Positions 8,927 to 18,375 of a stretch of 64,000 nt of DNA are shown piece after piece; within the stretch, counting starts at the first letter, position 1, and every line of letters begins with the position of its first letter. Below the pieces are notes generated by a model, which saw only the letters and a list, made by a program, of their open reading frames with translations, did no database searches and had not been told where the DNA came from. The position numbers were made by a program, and so were the translations under genes. The DNA is from Amycolatopsis taiwanensis DSM 45107 (GTDB lineage: Bacteria; Actinomycetota; Actinomycetes; Mycobacteriales; Pseudonocardiaceae). Where the stretch lies: positions 47,044-111,043 of the forward strand of contig NZ_JAFB01000030.1 of the NCBI RefSeq assembly GCF_000519205.1. Direction: 5' to 3'.

Positions 8927-9871
8927 ATGTCGCACAAGCAGATTCGGATGGAGCGTCTCGATAGCGACCGCGCCCGGCGGCCGGTCATGGTCGCCGTAGC
9001 CGGGGACAGCGCGGCCGGCAAGACCACGATGACCGAGGGACTGGCCGAAGCGCTGGGCTCCGAGCGGGTCACCACGCTGTGCGTCGACGACTACCACCGT
9101 TACGACCGGTCCGAACGCAAGAACCTGCCGTTCACCGCGCTCCACCCCGACTGCAACTACGTCGAAATCATGGAGCAGCACCTGCAACTGCTCGCGACCG
9201 GCCGGCCCATTCTCAAGCCGGTTTACGATCACCACACGGGTCAGCTGACGCGGCCCGAACTGGTCGAGCCGCACGAGTTCGTGATCGTCGAGGGCCTGCT
9301 TCCGTTGCACACCAAGCTGAGCCGCGCGTGCTTCGACATCTCCATCTATCTCGACCCGCCCGAGGAGATCCGCCGCGAGTGGAAAGTCAAGCGGGACACC
9401 GCGAATCGCGGCTACTCCACCGAAGCGGTGCTCGACGAGTTGGTGCGGCGCGAGCTCGAGTCGGCGGCGTTCATCCGCCCCCAGCGCACCCACGCCGACA
9501 TCGTCGTCCGGTTCGCTCCGATCGCCGGCCGGCACGATCCCCCCGGCACCCCGCTGTCGGCGGAGCTGATGCTGCGCCCCACGGTCCGGCACCCGGACCT
9601 GACCTGCGTGCTGGCCGACTCCGAACCGCGGGCGATCCACCTCAAGCTCACCCGTGATTCCGACGGGCGCCCGGTCGACACCCTGCACATCCACGGGTAC
9701 GCGCCCCAAGAGGAAACCGTCGTCGTGAAGAAGGCCATCTGGGAATGTCTCGGGGTCGACGCCGGGGAAGCGCCGGTGACGCTGGGCAGCCTCGGCGGCG
9801 ACGCCCGGAGCGAACCCCTTGCCATCACACAGCTTCTGCTGCTGTACCACCTGCTCGATCCGACCCGCTGA
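8927..9871 (+). CDS. prk: Phosphoribulokinase
   Basis: Phosphorylates ribulose 5-phosphate with ATP to ribulose 1,5-bisphosphate, the RuBisCO substrate. The 314-residue protein has a P-loop (GDSAAGKTT, about residues 26-34), the segment CVDDYHRYDR with catalytic-type acidic residues, and a Walker-B-like IVEGLLPLHTK; these fit the bacterial PRK/uridine-kinase fold. The ATG at 8927 is preferred over an upstream in-frame start at 8864, because GGAG sits 5 nt before it and the family motifs begin soon after. It converges on cbbX with a 15-nt gap. Together with RuBisCO it defines the Calvin cycle. Confidence 0.93.
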   Translation: MSHKQIRMERLDSDRARRPVMVAVAGDSAAGKTTMTEGLAEALGSERVTTLCVDDYHRYDRSERKNLPFTALHPDCNYVEIMEQHLQLLATGRPILKPVYDHHTGQLTRPELVEPHEFVIVEGLLPLHTKLSRACFDISIYLDPPEEIRREWKVKRDTANRGYSTEAVLDELVRRELESAAFIRPQRTHADIVVRFAPIAGRHDPPGTPLSAELMLRPTVRHPDLTCVLADSEPRAIHLKLTRDSDGRPVDTLHIHGYAPQEETVVVKKAIWECLGVDAGEAPVTLGSLGGDARSEPLAITQLLLLYHLLDPTR

Positions 9872-9886
9872 CCGTGGTCGTCCGGG

Positions 9887-10897
9887 TCAGGGCGTCGCCG
9901 GTTCGCCGGTCCGGTGCTCCGAAAACACCCGGCTGGCCAGGAAGTCCTCGGGCTCGAAGGTCATGAGGTCCTGCTTCCCGCACGCGCGGGCGGTGGCGGC
10001 GACCAGCCGGCCGGCCTGCCGGAGCCGGGCGCGTTCCAGCGCGTTGCGGACGCTGCGGGCATTGGCGAACAGCGGCCGCCGCATCCTGATCTCCAGGTAT
10101 TCGCGGAAGGTCGCCTCGGATTCCGCGGAGAAACGGTAGTTCTCCCGCTCCAGCATGCGGTGCGCGATCGCCATCAACTCGTCCGGCGCGTAGTCCGGGA
10201 AATCGAGATGGTGCGCGATGCGTGAACTCATGCCGGGGTTCGAGTGGAAGAAATCGGCCATCCGGTCGGGGTATCCGGCGAGCACCACGACGAGGTCGTC
10301 GCGCTGGTTCTCCATGACCTGCAACAGAATTTCGATGGCTTCCTGGCCGTAGTCCCGTTCGTTCTCCGCGCGGTAGAGGTAGTACGCCTCGTCGATGAAC
10401 AGCACACCGCCCATCGCTCGCTTCAGGACCTCCTTGGTCTTGGGCGCCGTGTGCCCGATGTACTGGCCGACCAGGTCGTCGCGCGTCGTCGCCACGAGGT
10501 GGCCACGGTCGAGGTAGCCGAGCCGGTGCAGCAGTTCCGCCATGCGCAGGGCCACGGTCGTCTTGCCCGTGCCGGGACTGCCGGTGAAGCACATGTGCAG
10601 GTTGGGCCGGGTCGCGGTGAGGCCGAACCGCCGGCGCACCCGGTCGATGAGCAGCAGTGAGGCGATCTCCCGGATGCGCGCCTTCACCGGAGCCAGCCCG
10701 ACGAGTTCCGCGTCCAGGGTATCGAGCACCTCGTCGATGTTGGACTCCCTGCGCGCGGCGGCGAGGTCGACCGTCGCGTCGGGCGGGAGCGGCGTCTCGG
10801 CCGGCTTGTCCGGTTCGTTCGGCTTCTCCGGTGGCGGCTCGTCCGGTGGTTCACCCGGCCGCCGGGGCATCGCGAAGCCGCGTTGGGTGCCGTTCAT
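9887..10897 (-). CDS. cbbX: CbbX, AAA+ RuBisCO activase
   Basis: A red-type RuBisCO activase that uses ATP to remodel inhibited RuBisCO by engaging the large-subunit C-terminus. The protein has 336 residues: a proline/glutamate-rich N-terminal tail of about 40 residues, then the AAA+ core with Walker [10 protein letters not shown] (about 106-114), the loop [11 protein letters not shown], and Walker [12 protein letters not shown]. The charged, disordered-looking tail is longer than I expect for CbbX. Its ATG overlaps the cbbS stop by 4 nt. CbbX next to cbbLS indicates the red form I lineage, IC or the related actinobacterial IE. Confidence 0.95.
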   Translation of the reverse strand: MNGTQRGFAMPRRPGEPPDEPPPEKPNEPDKPAETPLPPDATVDLAAARRESNIDEVLDTLDAELVGLAPVKARIREIASLLLIDRVRRRFGLTATRPNLHMCFTGSPGTGKTTVALRMAELLHRLGYLDRGHLVATTRDDLVGQYIGHTAPKTKEVLKRAMGGVLFIDEAYYLYRAENERDYGQEAIEILLQVMENQRDDLVVVLAGYPDRMADFFHSNPGMSSRIAHHLDFPDYAPDELMAIAHRMLERENYRFSAESEATFREYLEIRMRRPLFANARSVRNALERARLRQAGRLVAATARACGKQDLMTFEPEDFLASRVFSEHRTGEPATP

Positions 10898-11325
10898 CGT
10901 GGCTCGACCGGGTACCGCTCGCCGGCGGGAGCGTCAAGGGCGTACGGGTGCAGGGCATAGCGCAGCCGCCGGTCCACGTCTTCGTGGCGGTCGAGCCGGA
11001 ATCCGGGTTCCTCCGGCGGCCGGTTGACGATGAATGACAGTGCCGTCGTCTGCCGGCCGTACGACGCGTCGTAGGCGTTCACGCGCACATACCGGTTGGG
11101 ATAGGCCCTGCGACACTCGTTCACCTCGTACAGCACGCCAGCCGCGTCATGCAGGTCGAACATCGGCAGGCCCCACATGTCCCAGTAGTGGTTGCGGGGG
11201 TGCGGATCGTCGGTGTGCTCGACGGCCAGCGACCAGCCGTTGTCCAGCGCGTACTGGATCTGCCGTGCGATCTCGTCGTTGGTCAGGTCCGGCAGGTAGG
11301 AAAAGGTGCCTTGAGTGATGCGCAT
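10894..11325 (-). CDS. cbbS: RuBisCO small subunit (red type)
   Basis: A 143-residue small subunit of the L8S8 enzyme. Conserved features are the N-terminal [20 protein letters not shown], the central [11 protein letters not shown] and [17 protein letters not shown]. The C-terminal region ([18 protein letters not shown] onward) is the extension that forms a beta-hairpin in red-type enzymes. It lies 15 nt downstream of cbbL and overlaps cbbX, giving the operon order cbbL-cbbS-cbbX. Confidence 0.95.
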   Translation of the reverse strand: MRITQGTFSYLPDLTNDEIARQIQYALDNGWSLAVEHTDDPHPRNHYWDMWGLPMFDLHDAAGVLYEVNECRRAYPNRYVRVNAYDASYGRQTTALSFIVNRPPEEPGFRLDRHEDVDRRLRYALHPYALDAPAGERYPVEPR

Positions 11326-11340
11326 GCTCGGCTCCTGGAG

Positions 11341-12822
<1,482 letters not shown>

Positions 12823-12904
12823 TCACCATCGTCGCCACGCAGGAATGAAAGGACCAGCGACTATTCGCACGCATACCTGAGCGATTACTTGATAGTTCCA
12901 AGCT

Positions 12905-13034
12905 GCGCGAGTCCCACACTCCCGTCGCGCGTGTCCCACCTTCCCGTCGCGCGAGTTCCACCTTCCCGTCGCTCGAGTTCCGCCTTCCGGTAGACGGGAA
13001 CGTGGGACTCAGACGACGGGAACGTGGGACTCGC
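12905..13034. repeat. 22-bp repeat array: four direct copies then two inverted copies
   Basis: Four direct copies of a 22-bp unit (core GCGCGAGTTCCACCTTCCC, with GTCCCAC/GTTCCAC variants) start their conserved cores at 12911, 12933, 12955 and 12977. Two reverse-complement copies (core GGGAACGTGGGAC) follow at 13002 and 13024, also 22 bp apart. The halves can pair into a long stem. The array lies in the 368-bp space between cbbL (minus) and an F420-type oxidoreductase (plus). Apart from the array and the two 5' leaders, I see nothing else in this gap. The unit shares GCGCGAGTTCC with the 21-bp array at 26591-26890. Confidence 0.88.
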
Positions 13035-13157
13035 GCCGCCCGAAGCCTGGCCGCTGGAAGTCGTGATTTCTTACGACATCTTGGCGTGGTGATCTACCTG
13101 ATGGTGCTGCTGGCCGTTGCCCTGCATACTCGGGACACCCAGGGGTAGTTCTACCTG

Positions 13158-14129
13158 ATGCGTACGGGTTACATACTGGCCTGCGAGGAATTCGGGCCGG
13201 CGGAGTTGGTGTCGCAGGCGCGGCTGGCCGAACAGGCCGGCTTCGAGGGACTGTGGATTTCCGACCACTTTCATCCGTGGAACGACCAGCAGGGGCAGAG
13301 TCCGTTCGTGTGGTCGGTGATCGGAGCGTTGTCGGAGGCCGTCCGGTTGCCGGTGACAACGGCGGTGACGTGTCCGACGGTGCGCGTACACCCCGCGGTG
13401 ATCGCACAAGCCGCGGCGACCGCGGCGGTGCAGCACGAGGGGCGGTTCGTGCTTGGCGTCGGCAGCGGCGAGGCGCTGAACGAGCACATCCTGGGAGATC
13501 GGTGGCCGCCGGCCGATGTCCGGCTGGAGATGCTGGAAGAAGCGGTCGAGGTGATCAGGGCACTGCATCGCGGCCGTGAGGTCACCTACCGCGGGCGCCA
13601 CTACACGGTGGAGAACGCACGAATCTACACCTTGCCAGCGCGATCGGTGCCGATCTATGTGTCCGGTTTCGGGATGAAGTCGGCTCGGCTCGCTGGGCGT
13701 ATCGGCGATGGCTTTATCTGCATGATGCCGAATGCCGAGCTGGTGCGGGCGTTCCGCGATGCCGGGGGCGGGAACCGGCCGGCGCAGGCGGGTATCAAGG
13801 TGTGCCACGCGGACAGCGCCGAGGAGGGCCTGCGGATCGCGCACCGGACCTGGCCGCATATCCAGCTTCCCGGTGAGCTCTCACAACTGTTGCCATCACC
13901 TCGCCACTTCGAGCAGGCATCCCAGTTGGTGACCCGGGAGAGCATGGCCCAGCAGGTGCCTTGTGGCCCGGACCCGGAGCCGTACGTCGAGGCGGTGCGC
14001 TCCTATGTCGATGCTGGTTTCGACGAGATCTACGTCCAGCAGATCGGGCCAGGGCAGGAGGCGTTCTTCCGTTTCTGGGAGCGCGAGGTGCGTCCGGCCA
14101 TCGCGGAAGTGGCGGGTGAGAAGGCTTAA
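13158..14129 (+). CDS. F420-dependent LLM-class oxidoreductase (TIGR03557-like, F420-G6PDH related)
   Basis: A 323-residue luciferase-like TIM-barrel protein. The N-terminus (MRTGYILACEEFGPAELVSQ), the WISDHFHPW motif near residue 35 and the GVGSGEALNEHILG segment match the subfamily that includes F420-dependent glucose-6-phosphate dehydrogenase. Such enzymes move a hydride between deazaflavin F420 and a substrate. The actual substrate is not evident. Its stop overlaps the convergent mrpD-like gene by 4 nt. Confidence 0.85.
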   Translation: MRTGYILACEEFGPAELVSQARLAEQAGFEGLWISDHFHPWNDQQGQSPFVWSVIGALSEAVRLPVTTAVTCPTVRVHPAVIAQAAATAAVQHEGRFVLGVGSGEALNEHILGDRWPPADVRLEMLEEAVEVIRALHRGREVTYRGRHYTVENARIYTLPARSVPIYVSGFGMKSARLAGRIGDGFICMMPNAELVRAFRDAGGGNRPAQAGIKVCHADSAEEGLRIAHRTWPHIQLPGELSQLLPSPRHFEQASQLVTRESMAQQVPCGPDPEPYVEAVRSYVDAGFDEIYVQQIGPGQEAFFRFWEREVRPAIAEVAGEKA

Positions 14130-15955
14130 CCGAGGATGAGCAGGCCGGCCAGTACCGCGGAGCCGAACGCCAGCCAGGCCGTGTAGTCGCCGATGTGCCC
14201 GGAATGAAGGCGGTGCAGGGCCGCGACGACAGGACCCATCGCCGTGGACGGGCGGCGGACCAACCATGGCAGTCGTGACGCGTACAGCGCGAGAAAGGCC
14301 ACTACGCACGCTGCCCCGGCAGACACGAAGCCCAGGATCAGTCCGGTCGGCTCCCAGGTGGTTTCCGGCACGCCGCCGGCTGGAGGTGCCGCTGCCGCTC
14401 CCAATGCCTGAGCCGTGTAGCCGCCGGGATCGGCGAACAACGCGGCGGCCGGACCGCTCGCCCGGGCCAGGCCCGGCACGCTGCCCAGCGCCAGGCCACC
14501 GGCCAGGAGCAGGGCGATCGCGGCAAGGATCGGCAACGGGGTGTACTTGGTCGGCGGCCGCTCGTCCGGTTGCTCATCGCGTCCGGTGACGACCTCACCG
14601 GCGGTTTGCCGCTCCGGCGGTGGCGGCCCAATGCGGAAGTAGACGCGCAGCGCCACGCGCAGCACCGTGCCTCCCGTGACCGCCGACACCGCGATCACCA
14701 GGGCCGTGAGCCAGGCCTGGCCGCCGGCGTTCTCGACCAGGGACTTGCCCAGCCCGGTGCCGAAGGGCGGCAGTCCCGCCAGGGCGAGCCCGCCGAGGAC
14801 GAACAGGGCGCCGTTGAGCCGGCGGTCGCATGCCTGGCCGTACAGGCTCACCTCGTCCAGGCTGCGATAGCGGTTCAGCAAGGCCCCGGCGAGCAGGAAC
14901 AGGGCGCCCTTGATCGCGGCGTGCCCCGCGAGGTAGACGCCCGATCCGGCCAGCCCCAGCGCATTCAGGGCCGCCAGGCCGAGCAGGAACAACCCGATGT
15001 GCGCGATGGTCGAGTAGGCGAGCATTCGCTTGATATGCCGCTGAGTTACGCACATCGAAGCACCGACCACGGCGGTCGCGACCGCGATGACGAGCAGCGT
15101 GCGGTGGATTGCGGTCTCGGGTACCACGCTCCGGAAGGCCGTCCAGTACAGCCGGGCGACCGCGTACACACCCAGCGGCGCCATCGTGCCGGAAAACAGC
15201 ACGCAGACCGGGGACGGAGCCACCGCGTGCGCGTCGGCGAGCCAGAAATGGAACGGCACCGCGGCCGCCTTGACCAGCCATCCGGTGACGATCAGCACGA
15301 ACGCGGCGCGAACGAGGATGTCCGCGGGTTGCCCGGCCAGCGCGACCGACAACTGTGGCAGACCCAGTTGGCCCGTTCTCGCGTACAACAGTCCAGTGCC
15401 CACCAGGGCCAGGTAACCGCCGAGTGAGTTGATCACGGCGAAGGTGAGTCCACCCTGCACGGACTCGGGCTCCTCGATCTTCAGGGCCGCCAGCGCGTAG
15501 GCGGCGGCCCCCATGAGTTCGAAGAACACGAACATGTCGAACAGGTCGCCGGTCAGCACGAACCCCGTCATGCCGGACAAAAACAGCAGCATCAGGGCGT
15601 GGTAGTGCGCCTGGACATCGTCGAAGTAGCGCCAGCCGAACAGCAGCGCGCACACGGTGAGTGCCGCGATCAGCAACGCGAGCGCCGCGGCGGCCCGGTC
15701 GGAGACCAGCACGATACCGACCGTCAGGCCCGGACGTGGCTGCCAGCCACCCGACCAGGTCACGACCCGGTCGCCGGCCGTGACGTGAACCAGCACGCCG
15801 GCGACGAACACACCGATCAGCGCGACGGCGGTGGCGATGCTGTCGATCGCGACCCGCGGCAGCCATCGGCCGATGGCGAGCAGCACGCAGGCGCCGCCTA
15901 CCGGCAGGACGATCAGCACCGCCGGCAGCGACTGGGGTGTCAGGATCGCCGACAC
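14126..15955 (-). CDS. mrpD: Mrp/Mbh antiporter subunit D (MrpD/NuoN-like, MbhH equivalent)
   Basis: A proton-translocating membrane subunit related to complex I NuoN/M. The 609-residue protein has many transmembrane helices, an acidic FVFFELMGAAAYAL helix, and lysine-bearing helices (TGWLVKAAAVPFHFWLADAH; the family's broken-helix Lys). RHIKRMLAYSTIAHIG is typical of this family. About 100 extra residues follow the core, with a polar loop (RDEQPDERPPTK) and three further hydrophobic stretches. The GTG at 15955, 2 nt after the mrpC stop, is chosen. It is the last gene of a seven-gene operon and the only large antiporter-type subunit present. Confidence 0.88.
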   Translation of the reverse strand: MSAILTPQSLPAVLIVLPVGGACVLLAIGRWLPRVAIDSIATAVALIGVFVAGVLVHVTAGDRVVTWSGGWQPRPGLTVGIVLVSDRAAAALALLIAALTVCALLFGWRYFDDVQAHYHALMLLFLSGMTGFVLTGDLFDMFVFFELMGAAAYALAALKIEEPESVQGGLTFAVINSLGGYLALVGTGLLYARTGQLGLPQLSVALAGQPADILVRAAFVLIVTGWLVKAAAVPFHFWLADAHAVAPSPVCVLFSGTMAPLGVYAVARLYWTAFRSVVPETAIHRTLLVIAVATAVVGASMCVTQRHIKRMLAYSTIAHIGLFLLGLAALNALGLAGSGVYLAGHAAIKGALFLLAGALLNRYRSLDEVSLYGQACDRRLNGALFVLGGLALAGLPPFGTGLGKSLVENAGGQAWLTALVIAVSAVTGGTVLRVALRVYFRIGPPPPERQTAGEVVTGRDEQPDERPPTKYTPLPILAAIALLLAGGLALGSVPGLARASGPAAALFADPGGYTAQALGAAAAPPAGGVPETTWEPTGLILGFVSAGAACVVAFLALYASRLPWLVRRPSTAMGPVVAALHRLHSGHIGDYTAWLAFGSAVLAGLLILG

Positions 15956-15957
15956 GC

Positions 15958-16305
15958 TCAGCCCCGGAGGTGATGCAGTTCGTCGGGTACCACCGTGCCG
16001 TGCTGTTTCGCGACCTGAATGACCAGCGCGAGCAGCAAGGCCGTGACCGTCGCCGACACCACGATGTCGGTGAGCGTCATGGCTTGCACGACCGGATCGA
16101 CCACCGGCGACCCCGGTGGTTCGCTGGAGCCGAAAATCGGGGCCAGCGCGCCCTTCTGATAGCCGATGGCCAGTAACAGGACATAGGTGCCGGACTGTGC
16201 GACCGACACGCAGACCACTGCGTGGACCAGGTTCTTGCTGCGGACCACGCCGAAAACACCGGCGAAGACCAGCCACATCGCGACGAAATAGGGGTAGTAG
16301 GACAT
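15958..16305 (-). CDS. mrpC: Mrp/Mbh antiporter subunit C (NuoK-like)
   Basis: A 115-residue protein with three hydrophobic segments, related to complex I NuoK. The segment VAQSGTYVLLLAIGYQKG and the helix VQAMTLTDIVVSATVTALLLALVIQVAKQ are typical of MrpC. Its ATG overlaps the preceding stop by 1 nt (TGATG). Confidence 0.9.
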   Translation of the reverse strand: MSYYPYFVAMWLVFAGVFGVVRSKNLVHAVVCVSVAQSGTYVLLLAIGYQKGALAPIFGSSEPPGSPVVDPVVQAMTLTDIVVSATVTALLLALVIQVAKQHGTVVPDELHHLRG

Positions 16306-17051
16306 CACGATCGACCGGTCCCGTCGCGGCGCATGGCGAGGTCCTGTTCGAGGAACTGCGCCAGCAACACGACCATCCCGGAGGCGACCGCGATGCCTAC
16401 GCCCACGCTGAAGATCGGCACGGTCCCGCTGGAAACCAGTTGGCCGAGTTGGCCGGTCGGCAGGACGTTGGCCAGCAATCCCGCGCCCAGGGCCAATCCC
16501 GTGATCCCGAGCGCGACCACGGCGCCCATCCCCACCGCCTCGCCGATCTCGTACCACCGCAGCGGGCGCAGGCGCCGCAGGGCCGGATAGCTGCCGGCCA
16601 CGTAGAGCAGGTGCAATCCGGTGGCCAGCACGACGCCGCCCTGAAAACCGCCGCCCGGCGTGATCTGCCCGTGCAACACCACGTCCGCCCCCAGTACCAG
16701 CGTGATCGGCAACAGCAGGTAGCCCGCCAGCGCGGTTGCCCGCAGCGTCCGGCCCCCACCCGGTGGGCGCAGCCGGTGTTCACGTTCACCGGGCCGCAAC
16801 AACACGGCCGCACCGATGACCGACGCCAGCAGGATGGCCTCCTCCCCGAGGGTGTCCAGCCCCCGCAGGTCGAAGTTGACCGAGGACACGACGTTCGCCG
16901 TGTTGCGGGCGAGCGCGGCCGCGACCGCCGCATCCCGGTAGCCGTGCTGGGTGCCGCCGAAGGCGGGCATTCGCAGCAGAGCCAGTGCCAGCATCACACC
17001 CAGGCCAACGGCACCGAGCGCGAAGACCAGCCTGCGGGTGCTTCCCTTCAT
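16305..17051 (-). CDS. MbhE-like domain fused to MrpB (MbhE/F equivalent)
   Basis: A 248-residue membrane protein. The first 85 or so residues, including the motif SVNFDLRGLDTLGEEAILLA, correspond to the MbhE domain found near the C-terminus of full-length MrpA. The remainder (LVLGADVVLHGQITPGGGFQ and onward) is a MnhB/MrpB domain. In Pyrococcus Mbh these are separate genes, MbhE and MbhF. The start overlaps the upstream MbhD-like gene by 4 nt. The domain occurs here without the large MrpA N-terminal antiporter domain. Confidence 0.85.
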   Translation of the reverse strand: MKGSTRRLVFALGAVGLGVMLALALLRMPAFGGTQHGYRDAAVAAALARNTANVVSSVNFDLRGLDTLGEEAILLASVIGAAVLLRPGEREHRLRPPGGGRTLRATALAGYLLLPITLVLGADVVLHGQITPGGGFQGGVVLATGLHLLYVAGSYPALRRLRPLRWYEIGEAVGMGAVVALGITGLALGAGLLANVLPTGQLGQLVSSGTVPIFSVGVGIAVASGMVVLLAQFLEQDLAMRRDGTGRS

Positions 17052-17287
17052 CGGCGCCTGCCCGAGGTGATGCGCACAGTCAGCAGCACCATGAGCGGCA
17101 CGATGGCGCTGCCCACCGCGAACTGCGACAACGCCACATCCGGCGCTTGCAGCACCATGAACAACACGGTCAGCAGCAGCCCGTAAACCGACAGCGTGAC
17201 GGCCTGCCGCTTCGGATCGCCCGTCAACGCCACGATGCTTCCGCCCACGCCAACGAGCGTCAGCATGATCAGCGCCAGCGCGGTCAT
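17048..17287 (-). CDS. MbhD-like subunit (DUF4040)
   Basis: A 79-residue membrane protein with three hydrophobic segments. The stretch LFMVLQAPDVALSQFAVGSA matches the MbhD/DUF4040 domain that forms part of MrpA in canonical Mrp operons and is a stand-alone subunit in Mbh complexes. Both ends overlap neighbouring genes by 4 nt (ATGA), indicating coupled translation. Confidence 0.87.
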   Translation of the reverse strand: MTALALIMLTLVGVGGSIVALTGDPKRQAVTLSVYGLLLTVLFMVLQAPDVALSQFAVGSAIVPLMVLLTVRITSGRRR

Positions 17288-17589
17288 TCCGGGGATTCCT
17301 CCACGGTGTCGCCGCTTCGTTGCGCGTTGACCCGCCCGATGGCCGCGCCCAGGACCGGGCCGGTGAGCACGAGCAGGAGCACGATCACCAACACGGTCGC
17401 GGTGGTCAGGCTCAACCCGCCGGCCGTGGCGGCACCGGCTCCGATCAGCGGTGCGGCGGCGGAGTTGAGCACGGTCAGGAAATGCAGCCGCCGGTAGACC
17501 GAGCCGGAGAGCACAACGGCCAGTGCCGCCAGGACCGCGACCAGCGTGCCGGCACCGACGAGTACCTCGGCCGCCACCCCGCTACCCAT
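17284..17589 (-). CDS. mrpG: Mrp antiporter subunit G (MbhC equivalent)
   Basis: A 101-residue subunit with three hydrophobic segments. The motif VYRRLHFLTVLNSAAAPLIG resembles the MnhG/MrpG signature. It overlaps the mrpF stop by 8 nt and the MbhD-like start by 4 nt. MrpG is a small accessory membrane subunit required for complex assembly in characterised Mrp systems. Confidence 0.88.
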   Translation of the reverse strand: MGSGVAAEVLVGAGTLVAVLAALAVVLSGSVYRRLHFLTVLNSAAAPLIGAGAATAGGLSLTTATVLVIVLLLVLTGPVLGAAIGRVNAQRSGDTVEESPE

Positions 17590-17851
17590 GCCGGTTCCGC
17601 GGGCCTGGCGCCAGCAAGCGCGTGTACACCAAGGTCCCGGCGAACGACAGCACGACCACCACCAGCGGCAGCACCAGATAGCTGGACTGGCCGACCCCCA
17701 TGCTCAGCAGGACGAGCAGCAACACGGACAACGAACTCGACAGTTGCAGGCCGACCAACCGGTGCGGGGCCGGTCCCCGGGACGACGCGATCACCGCCGG
17801 AACCAGGCCACCCAGCATGAGGGCGCCGGCCGCCCACAGCCAGAAGTTCAC
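17582..17851 (-). CDS. mrpF: Mrp antiporter subunit F (MbhB equivalent)
   Basis: An 89-residue membrane protein with three hydrophobic helices. RGPAPHRLVGLQLSSSLSVL resembles the MrpF core, which usually reads GPTxxDRVVA. The GTG at 17851 overlaps the mrpE stop as GTGA and is preferred over a start 7 codons upstream that would lie deep inside mrpE. Confidence 0.83.
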   Translation of the reverse strand: MNFWLWAAGALMLGGLVPAVIASSRGPAPHRLVGLQLSSSLSVLLLVLLSMGVGQSSYLVLPLVVVVLSFAGTLVYTRLLAPGPRNRHG

Positions 17852-18306
17852 CGCACCACCGTCCGCTCCCACCCCTGCCTGCCGGGCGGCATCCGGTGAA
17901 CCAGCAGCGCGTCGTGCTCGCTACTCGCGTCGAGCACGACTGTGCCCGGTGTCGCCGACAACATCACCGTGGCGACGGCTTCGTGCGCGGCCCGCTGGGC
18001 CTTCGTGTCGTCCCCGCACAACCGGACGGTTTCGAGCACGCTGTTATCGCGCTTGAGGACCGCCGCGAACACTCGCGCCGCGTCCTTCGCTACGGCCCAT
18101 GGAAGCACGAGGAGCCCACGCGCCCACCTCAACCGAAGACGCCAGTCGTTCCGGCTTGCCTGGCCGGCCACGCGGGCCACGAGCGCACCCGGCACGGCGA
18201 TCGCCCCGGCGGCGACCACCTCCTGCCAGGACATCTCCGTGACCGTGGCGAGCCAGAACAGCACGAGTACCGCCCACCAGGTCCCCAGCTCGAGACTTCG
18301 CCGCAT
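17848..18306 (-). CDS. mrpE: Mrp antiporter subunit E (MbhA equivalent)
   Basis: A 152-residue subunit with hydrophobic helices in the N-terminal half, followed by LLVLPWAVAKDAARVFAAVL and a soluble C-terminal domain ending LDASSEHDALLVHRMPPGRQ, which matches the MrpE TPGTVVLD...LLVH layout. The ATG at 18306 is preferred over one 8 codons upstream because a GGAGG-type site lies 8-10 nt before it. It is the first gene of the operon E-F-G-MbhD-MbhE/B-C-D. Confidence 0.87.
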   Translation of the reverse strand: MRRSLELGTWWAVLVLFWLATVTEMSWQEVVAAGAIAVPGALVARVAGQASRNDWRLRLRWARGLLVLPWAVAKDAARVFAAVLKRDNSVLETVRLCGDDTKAQRAAHEAVATVMLSATPGTVVLDASSEHDALLVHRMPPGRQGWERTVVR

Positions 18307-18375
18307 CTCGTGCTTCCTCCCTCCTCGCACGAGAGCGGAAGTACCCCTGCCCGAGGCTCCTGAAACGGTTTCGCC

